DNA of 9,936 nucleotides from Bacillota bacterium (GTDB taxonomy: Bacteria > Bacillota > Clostridia > Clostridiales > Clostridiaceae): positions 1-9,936 of the forward strand of contig JAEXSY010000130.1 of assembly GCA_023440105.1 (NCBI GenBank), read 5' to 3'. Under the pieces are notes generated by a model. It did no database searches, was not told where the DNA came from, and saw nothing but the letters and a program-made list of their open reading frames with translations. Shown here one piece after another: positions 5,482 through 9,936 of the stretch (the stretch's first letter is position 1; each line of letters opens with the position of its first letter). A program made the position numbers and the translations under genes.

Positions 5482-6108
5482 ATGCCAAAGATAGATAGAA
5501 AGAACCAGATACTGATGGAGTGCCTTGCACTTTTCTCAAAACACGGTTATGATGGGGTTTCCATGAGAGATATTGCAAAGGCAGTGGGTTTTCGTGAGAG
5601 TGCGTTGTATAAGCACTATACAAGCAAGCAAGAGATCCTGGATTCTATTTTTGTTGTCATGAAAGCTCGCTTTGAAGAAGCATCAAAAGCAATTAAATTA
5701 CCTTATGGTGATGATTATTCAGTGCTTGCAGCGGAGTATAAAAATGAGGGATTGTATGCACTAAAAAAACAGTGTTCAGCGCTATTCCTATACTGGCTCA
5801 AAGACGAACAGGCAGCACAGTTCCGTAGGCTTTTGATGCTGGAACAGTTTCGCCACTCTGAGGCAGAAAACTTACTACGGGAGTTCTTGATTGATGGAGC
5901 ACTGCAATACCAAACTACTTTATTTGAGAAAATGATTGAGATAGGCTATTTTAAAGGGGTTGACTCGGAAGTGTTGGCTCTACAATTTTACTCTCCAATC
6001 TTTTTGCTGCTATGTAAATATGACGGTAAGCCAGAAAAGGAAAATGAAGCATTGTCCCTTTTAGAACAACTAGTGGATGCATTTGATTCTACCTATAGGA
6101 ACGAGTAA
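5482..6108 (+). CDS. TetR/AcrR-family transcriptional regulator
   Basis: This 208-residue regulator has the family's normal length. The N-terminal helix-turn-helix is clear: LFSKHGYDGVSMRDIAKAVG followed by ESALYKHYTSKQEILDSI (about residues 18-56). The remaining all-helical part is the ligand-binding and dimerisation domain, whose ligand cannot be read. ATG at 5482 is preferred over the in-frame GTG at 5473 because AGAGGTG (5469-5475) lies at the right distance and overlaps that GTG. Five bases after its stop comes the start of a truncated flavodoxin, a pairing I associate with TetR genes in Clostridia. If the flavodoxin was its target, the regulator has lost its partner. The two direct repeats on its promoter are candidate binding sites. 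Confidence 0.9.
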   Translation: MPKIDRKNQILMECLALFSKHGYDGVSMRDIAKAVGFRESALYKHYTSKQEILDSIFVVMKARFEEASKAIKLPYGDDYSVLAAEYKNEGLYALKKQCSALFLYWLKDEQAAQFRRLLMLEQFRHSEAENLLREFLIDGALQYQTTLFEKMIEIGYFKGVDSEVLALQFYSPIFLLLCKYDGKPEKENEALSLLEQLVDAFDSTYRNE

Positions 6109-6113
6109 TCAAA

Positions 6114-6224
6114 ATGAAAACTGTAACTTTATATCCTAGCAAATACGGCTGTACCAAGGATTGTGTTTTTTATCTTAAAAAGCACTTCACGATGGGTAAA
6201 TGTTTACATAGGGAGGGCACTTAA
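6114..6224 (+). pseudogene. Truncated flavodoxin, N-terminal fragment only
   Basis: The frame starts at ATG 6114, five bases after the tetR stop, and reads MKTVTLYPSKYGCTKDCVFY before a stop at 6222. The first ~26 residues match the beta strand and phosphate-binding loop of flavodoxins (usual form LYxSKYGxT), which bind FMN in electron transfer. A flavodoxin has 140-170 residues; here the similarity ends at about residue 26 and ten unrelated residues precede the stop. The rest of the gene is not seen downstream, so a deletion probably fused the beginning to DNA upstream of the nucleotidyltransferase gene. One residue of the loop is Pro where Ser or Ala is more usual. The identification rests on a short match and is moderately sure. 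Confidence 0.6.
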
Positions 6225-6242
6225 ATATGGAGGTGTTTGTTA

Positions 6243-7105
6243 ATGGTAAATTCAAAAACGTTTTATGATAACATTGTAAGGAATTTTGTTTCTTGGGCAC
6301 AAACAGTTGAAGACATAAGAGCAGCATTTATAGTAGGTTCTCGGGCTCGTAGTGACCATCCTGCAGACGAGTGGTCGGATATGGATATCATTTTCTTTAC
6401 CTCAAAACAGAATTATTATCTTTTAAAAAACCAATGGCTTAACAATATTGGGGATATCTGCACTTCATTTGTGTCTCAGACAGATGGGGGGATCCTGAAT
6501 GTCTTACGTTATTTGATGGTGGATGGCAGGTTGATTTTGTTATTCACACATTAGATGATTTAAGACAAATTGTTAAGAATAAAATTATTCCAGATAACTT
6601 CTATCGAGGAGTTAAAGTACTTGTTGATAAAGATCATGTTGCAGATGATATTATGCCCAAATCTAGCAGGGCTCCTCAGGGAAATCCTTTATCAGAGGAC
6701 AAGTTCTTGCAATCAATAAATATGTTTTGGTTTATTGCTCTATATATAGCTAAACAGATACTTCGAAATGAATTATGGGTGGTAAAAGCTCGAGATAACA
6801 ATATGAAACAACTCCTTCTTCAGATGATAGAATGGCATGGAAAAACAATAAATGGAATTGAATATGATACATGGCATGCAGGCCGTTTCCTATGTGAATG
6901 GGTAAGCAAAGAAACTCAAGTTGAGCTTCAGAACGCATTTGGTCATTTTGACAGGATTGACAGTTGGAGGGCGCTTATGGCTACAATGACTCTATACAAA
7001 CGATTAGCTAATGATATATCTAATATAAAGAATTTTTCTTATCCATATGATCTGGAGAAAAGTGTTTATGATTGGATTAATCAAAATAACCAATGCATAG
7101 AGTAG
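6243..7105 (+). pseudogene. ANT(6)-type aminoglycoside nucleotidyltransferase, frameshifted in a G-run
   Basis: The family adenylylates streptomycin at position 6. The N-terminal part has the nucleotidyltransferase signature GSRAR (residues 32-36) followed by HPADEWSDMDIIFF, with Asp 46 and 48 as the expected metal ligands. The frame is then lost in a run of six G (6486-6491). The -1 frame continues DPECLTLFDGGWQVDFVIHT and runs to TAG at 7103-7105. Restoring one G (GAT GGG GGG GAT CCT) gives one protein of about 287 residues, the normal family length. ATG 6243 follows GGAGG (6229-6233) by 9 bases. A homopolymer lesion may be a real mutation, a phase-variable switch or a sequencing error. As read, the product stops at 6554 and lacks two thirds of the protein. 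Whether an intact form would modify a drug is not known; many chromosomal relatives have unproven activity. Confidence 0.82.
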
Positions 7106-7119
7106 GAAGTAGTAATGTG

Positions 7120-7170
7120 TTTTAAAGAACAAAAGGACTTTTATGACAAGTCATTTAAAAGGTAATATTA
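7120..7170 (+). other. Very short open frame between the two broken genes
   Basis: After GGAAG, an ATG near 7115-7120 opens a frame reading MCFKEQKDFYDKSFKR to a TAA. It may be the start of a lost gene, a leader peptide or chance. Nothing else is seen between 7106 and 7198. Confidence 0.15.
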
Positions 7171-7198
7171 TGAATTTAGCATATGATTGGAGAAAGAT

Positions 7199-7999
7199 AT
7201 GAATCAAAACATGGATATAGAAAGAATGAAGTTAATAAAGCTGATTTTATTGTTTGTCATAAGCACATATTTACTCAGCTGTATTGGTTATTATATATGG
7301 TTTCATAATATAGAAGCAGCTGCATTTATTCCTATACTAGCTCCATTTGTATCGTATCTTGTAGTAAAACGCTTTTTGGACAAGAAGGACAGAATTAATT
7401 ATAAAAAAGTATCGGCAAAGGGTATTCAGATAGGAATACTAATACCAATGGTATATATCACCACTGCAGTGCTTTTGAGTAGCACTTTTATGCCGCTATT
7501 CTTTAACGGCAATCTTCCAGAGGTTAAAATAGTACTAATAATATTTGCTAAATGGATATTTGCCGGATTCTGCGAGGAGGTCGGGTGGAGAGGATTTCTG
7601 CTGCCAATGCTCAAAAAGATTATGAAAAGAGAAATTGCCTGTATAGTTTGAGGACTTATCTGGGGAGTCTGGCATATTCCAATGATTGTTCAGGGAATGG
7701 TGGTAACACAGCATTCTCCATGGTTGGCAGTGATACTGTTCAGTGTAGAAACTATTTTTATTACATTTATAATGGGAAGTATAAGTGAGTGTAATATAGG
7801 AAACAGTATCTGGACCTATGTTTTTTTACATGCATTTCACAATATTGTGTTAGAAATCGCTTTGCCAATACTTTCAGAAGAAGGAAAACATCTAGTAAAT
7901 GATGGAGGTTATCTGCTAGTGGCTCTGATTGGGATTACTGCAGTAATGGCATGGAGGTTTGTGGAAGGTAATGTAAAAAATCAAAGGAAAACCTATTAA
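7199..7999 (+). pseudogene. CPBP-family (CAAX-type) intramembrane protease, split by an in-frame TGA
   Basis: CPBP proteins are multi-pass membrane metalloproteases; in bacteria many serve in bacteriocin immunity or signalling. The frame from ATG 7199 (GGAG at 7189-7192) to TAA 7999 encodes about 266 residues with many hydrophobic segments. It carries all three active-site motifs: EEVGWR (residues 126-131), GVWHIP (His 159) and HAFHN (His 211, His 214, Asn 215). Codon 151 is TGA (7649-7651), between the first and second motifs, so a normal reading gives a truncated, inactive protein. The sequence on both sides is well conserved, so the change looks recent. TGG or CGA would need one substitution to become TGA. 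The second half has an ATG at 7682 with no good ribosome binding site. TGA as Trp is unlikely because another gene in the window ends in TGA. Confidence 0.82.
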
Positions 8000-8152
8000 T
8001 AAAAATCAAGTGTTTTTTATTAGAAATTAAAAAATATATTTATGGAAATAGAGCCTCAATTCCAAGTTTATTTGATGAATTGTACTTATTATATGCTGAA
8101 GCCGTTGTTCTATTTAGTTATTAAGCTTTGTAACAATGGGATTGGAGGAGAA
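8000..8152 (+). other. Intergenic region before the EamA gene
   Basis: The transporter frame stays open upstream to 8042 but that part is not hydrophobic or family-like and has no ribosome binding site, so it is left out of the gene. Another frame reads ASIPSLFDELYLLYAEAVVL to a TAA near 8125 and may be a gene fragment, without firm support. Confidence 0.2.
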
Positions 8153-9043
8153 ATGAAGAAAAAAAAGATAGCAGTCTCAGGAATATTCTATACTTTAGTA
8201 GGCGGTATTTTATGGGGCTTTTCAGGTACCTGTGGTCAATTTCTATTTCAGAATTATGGTGTTAATACACGATGGCTTACCTCGGTACGGATGGTTAGTG
8301 CAGGAATTATATTGATAGCTATTGGGCTAATGAAAGATAGAAATAATATGATAGGGATATGGAAGGTTAGGAGGGATGCAGTTCGTCTAATAGTATTTGC
8401 AGTAATGGGACTTATGTTTTGCCAGCTTTCATATATGCAGGCGATCGCCTATTCCAATGCAGGTACTGCTACGGTGCTTCAAAACCTAGGACCAGCTGTT
8501 ATTATGATAAGCAGCTGTATTATTATGAAGAAGCTACCGGGTAAAAGTGAGATAGTTGTAATTACACTAGCTCTTATTGGGGTGCTTATACTATCAACCC
8601 ATGGAAATATTCATACTATGGTGATTACAAAAGAAGGTTTACTCTGGGGAATATTAGCAGCTTTTGGAGTAGCCCTATATACTATGCTTCCGGTGAATAT
8701 AATGAAGAGGTGGGGTAGTATTTCGGTTACAGGGTATGGTATGTTCATAGGAGGTATGGTGTTAGGAATTGGTAGCAAAGCTTGGAGAGGATATACTCCT
8801 TTAGATGGTAGGGGGATAGCAGCACTCATTGCAATATGCTTTTTAGGAACTGTAGTTGCCTTTACTCTGTTCTTGCAGGGAGTAAAAATCATTGGTGCAG
8901 TGAAAGCCAGTATTCTTGGTACTATAGAGCCTGTTTCAGCTGCTATAATTATGGTGGTATGGCTGAACACAGAGCTTATGTGGATTGACCTTATAGGCTT
9001 TGGTTGTATACTTACCACAGTGTTTATACTCTCGAAAAATTAG
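8153..9043 (+). CDS. EamA-family (DMT superfamily) transporter
   Basis: This is a membrane transporter of the drug/metabolite superfamily, with a substrate that cannot be read; relatives export amino acids or metabolites. From ATG 8153 it has 296 residues, the normal length. There are two EamA repeats of five membrane segments each. The first opens LVGGILWGFSGTCGQFLF and includes MQAIAYSNAGTATVLQNLGP. The second opens EGLLWGILAAFGVALYTMLP and includes GAVKASILGTIEPVSAAIIM, with the glutamate-proline pair typical of the repeat's fourth segment. The start is chosen because GGAGGAG (8144-8150) lies 2 bases upstream with GGATTGGAGG before it, while the in-frame ATG at 8042 would add 37 atypical residues. 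The spacing of ribosome binding site to ATG is tight. It is undamaged, unlike the three genes upstream, and is followed by an acetyltransferase 30 bases on. Confidence 0.9.
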   Translation: MKKKKIAVSGIFYTLVGGILWGFSGTCGQFLFQNYGVNTRWLTSVRMVSAGIILIAIGLMKDRNNMIGIWKVRRDAVRLIVFAVMGLMFCQLSYMQAIAYSNAGTATVLQNLGPAVIMISSCIIMKKLPGKSEIVVITLALIGVLILSTHGNIHTMVITKEGLLWGILAAFGVALYTMLPVNIMKRWGSISVTGYGMFIGGMVLGIGSKAWRGYTPLDGRGIAALIAICFLGTVVAFTLFLQGVKIIGAVKASILGTIEPVSAAIIMVVWLNTELMWIDLIGFGCILTTVFILSKN

Positions 9044-9073
9044 ACTTATATTTATAAAAAAAGAGGTGCGAAA

Positions 9074-9601
9074 ATGGAAATTAGAGAACTTCTAGAGAAG
9101 GAAATTTCTCTGGAGCTTTTCAAGGATTTTAAAAGATATCAGAAGGTTACTAAATGCTGGAGAAAGGTAGACGGGCAGTGGGTTATAAAAGACATAGCTT
9201 TTATAGAGCAGTGGAACTTAGAGGAATATAAGCAGCTTGTCTTTTATCTTAAAAATACATTGAGAACCTCAGGGGTGGTTTACGGTGCATTTCTTGACGG
9301 GAGTTTGAAAGGGTTTACCTCTGTAGAGGGGAGCCCAATTGGATCGAAAGCTCAATACTTAGATCTTTCAAGTATTCATGTTTCCTTAGAGGCTAGAGGA
9401 AGCGGCATAGGGAAGAGATTATTCATGATGGCAGCACAGTGGGCTAGAGAAAAGGGTGCTAAAAAGCTGTATATTTCGGCTCATTCCTCTGTGGAAACCC
9501 AGAGCTTTTACAAAGCTTTGGGATGCACTGAGGCGGAGGAATATAATAGTGAACATGTTCTGAGAGAGCCTTGCGACTGTCAGCTAGAGTATCTATTATG
9601 A
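9074..9601 (+). CDS. GNAT-family N-acetyltransferase
   Basis: The 175-residue product carries the GNAT acetyl-CoA binding motif ARGSGIGKRLF (residues 107-117), preceded by the beta strand YLDLSSIHVS and followed by the helix WAREKGAKKLYISA and the SFYKALGC segment (144-151) that ends the fold. The family moves acetyl from acetyl-CoA to an amine; the substrate is not evident. ATG 9074 follows AGAGGTG (9063-9069). The gene starts 30 bases after the EamA stop with no terminator between them, so the two probably form an operon. It ends in TGA directly followed by TAA in the same frame. The N-terminal ~65 residues are less typical and may make the acceptor site. No terminator is clear between it and the convergent gene. 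Confidence 0.88.
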   Translation: MEIRELLEKEISLELFKDFKRYQKVTKCWRKVDGQWVIKDIAFIEQWNLEEYKQLVFYLKNTLRTSGVVYGAFLDGSLKGFTSVEGSPIGSKAQYLDLSSIHVSLEARGSGIGKRLFMMAAQWAREKGAKKLYISAHSSVETQSFYKALGCTEAEEYNSEHVLREPCDCQLEYLL

Positions 9602-9637
9602 TAAATTTAGTATGTAGTAATATAAAATTCTAGCCTT

Positions 9638-9936
9638 TTATTCAGCTTTAATAAGAGTTACCACATAATTTAATACTCCTAAAAGCATAGTTATGATGCA
9701 GTGAGCTGCAAGAATAATCAATGGTAGAGAATCAGGATTTATAGTAAAGCGACAAACAGAAGTGTTGCTTATATACATATTTAGGATGTAATACTGCATT
9801 ATTACCGATGAGGCTATATTTATAAAGTATATTATGGAAAAGAATGCTCCATTAATCTTTGTTATAAAAAGTGTGCAAGCAATTGTTGCAATAATTAAGA
9901 TGCTTGAGTATATAATTATAGGAGTTCTAATCTCAG
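9638..9936 (-). CDS. Membrane protein of unknown function, C-terminal part (5' end outside window)
   Basis: On the minus strand the frame is open from the right edge (first full codon at 9934) to TAA at 9640-9638, 98 residues. Three hydrophobic segments are visible: about IIIYSSILIIATIACTLFI, AFFSIIYFINIASSVIM and LPLIILAAHCIITMLLGV, with a short polar stretch (TINPDS) before the last and the basic tail TLIKAE. This is the end of a multi-pass membrane protein. No start lies in view, and the internal ATG codons have no ribosome binding site. It is convergent with the acetyltransferase, the stops being 36 bases apart. I do not recognise the family. Confidence 0.65.
   Translation of the reverse strand, partial: EIRTPIIIYSSILIIATIACTLFITKINGAFFSIIYFINIASSVIMQYYILNMYISNTSVCRFTINPDSLPLIILAAHCIITMLLGVLNYVVTLIKAE

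Noticed and set aside
6750..6938. Minus-strand open frame of 62 codons
   Set aside because: It lies opposite the nucleotidyltransferase coding sequence, has no ribosome binding site and no protein-like pattern; it is a shadow.
7426..7614. Minus-strand open frame of 62 codons
   Set aside because: It is a shadow of the CPBP protease gene, whose conserved motifs fix the coding strand.
7649..7651. TGA read as tryptophan (altered genetic code)
   Set aside because: TGG is used freely for Trp, the small gene at 4191 ends in TGA, GNAT also ends at a TGA, and other genes here carry TAA or frameshift lesions that recoding would not explain.
7552..7788. Plus-strand open frame of 78 codons overlapping the protease
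   Set aside because: It is out of frame with EEVGWR and HIP motifs on the same DNA, so it is an alternative-frame shadow.
8611..9018. Minus-strand open frame of 135 codons
   Set aside because: It is antisense to the EamA gene, which has clear family motifs and a ribosome binding site.
1..9936. CRISPR array
   Set aside because: No set of regularly spaced repeats of 24-40 bases was seen; the repeats found are pairs with regulatory or att-like placement.

Overview
The window is low-GC DNA from a Firmicute, most likely class Clostridia. The evidence is the strong A+T bias, purine-rich ribosome binding sites (AGGAGG-type), frequent TTG starts, a Gram-positive SOS box and the gene families present. 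It holds the right-hand end of a prophage and the chromosome next to it. The junction is a 40-base 3' tRNA fragment at about 5065-5104, which looks like an attR site in a tRNA-Arg-like gene.

Left part, 1-5104 (prophage side). The window opens inside an endolysin (NlpC/P60 domain plus C-terminal peptidoglycan-binding modules), closed by a hairpin terminator. A probable lysogenic cargo operon follows: a secreted 401-residue protein and a 150-residue membrane-anchored protein, neither recognised. Its upstream region carries a perfect 14-bp inverted repeat, and a strong terminator ends it. From 2917 to 3600 there is a possibly non-coding repeated or structured stretch, then a 48-residue minus-strand gene lying among several terminator hairpins. 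From 3684 to 4682 come three small genes, each with a visible lesion: an in-frame TAA, an ATA in the start position, and a one-base deletion. The third sits behind a promoter with an SOS box in its spacer. It is followed by an intact 69-residue protein that is only the DNA-binding domain of LexA.

Right part, 5105-9936 (chromosomal side). A long imperfect palindrome ending in a T-run follows the tRNA fragment. A TetR regulator comes next, with two near-identical operator-like repeats on its promoter. Behind it are a truncated flavodoxin, an ANT(6)-type nucleotidyltransferase frameshifted in a G-run, a CPBP (CAAX-type) membrane protease split by an in-frame TGA, an intact EamA transporter, an intact GNAT acetyltransferase and, on the minus strand at the edge, part of a membrane protein.

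The most notable points are the SOS-controlled LexA domain that lacks the self-cleavage part, and the concentration of broken genes on both sides of the junction: six with direct lesions between 3684 and 7999. One broken gene (4191-4343) ends in TGA, and the lesions are of mixed kinds, so simple decay or assembly error fits better than an altered genetic code. All functions are inferred from reading the sequence; no database search was run.
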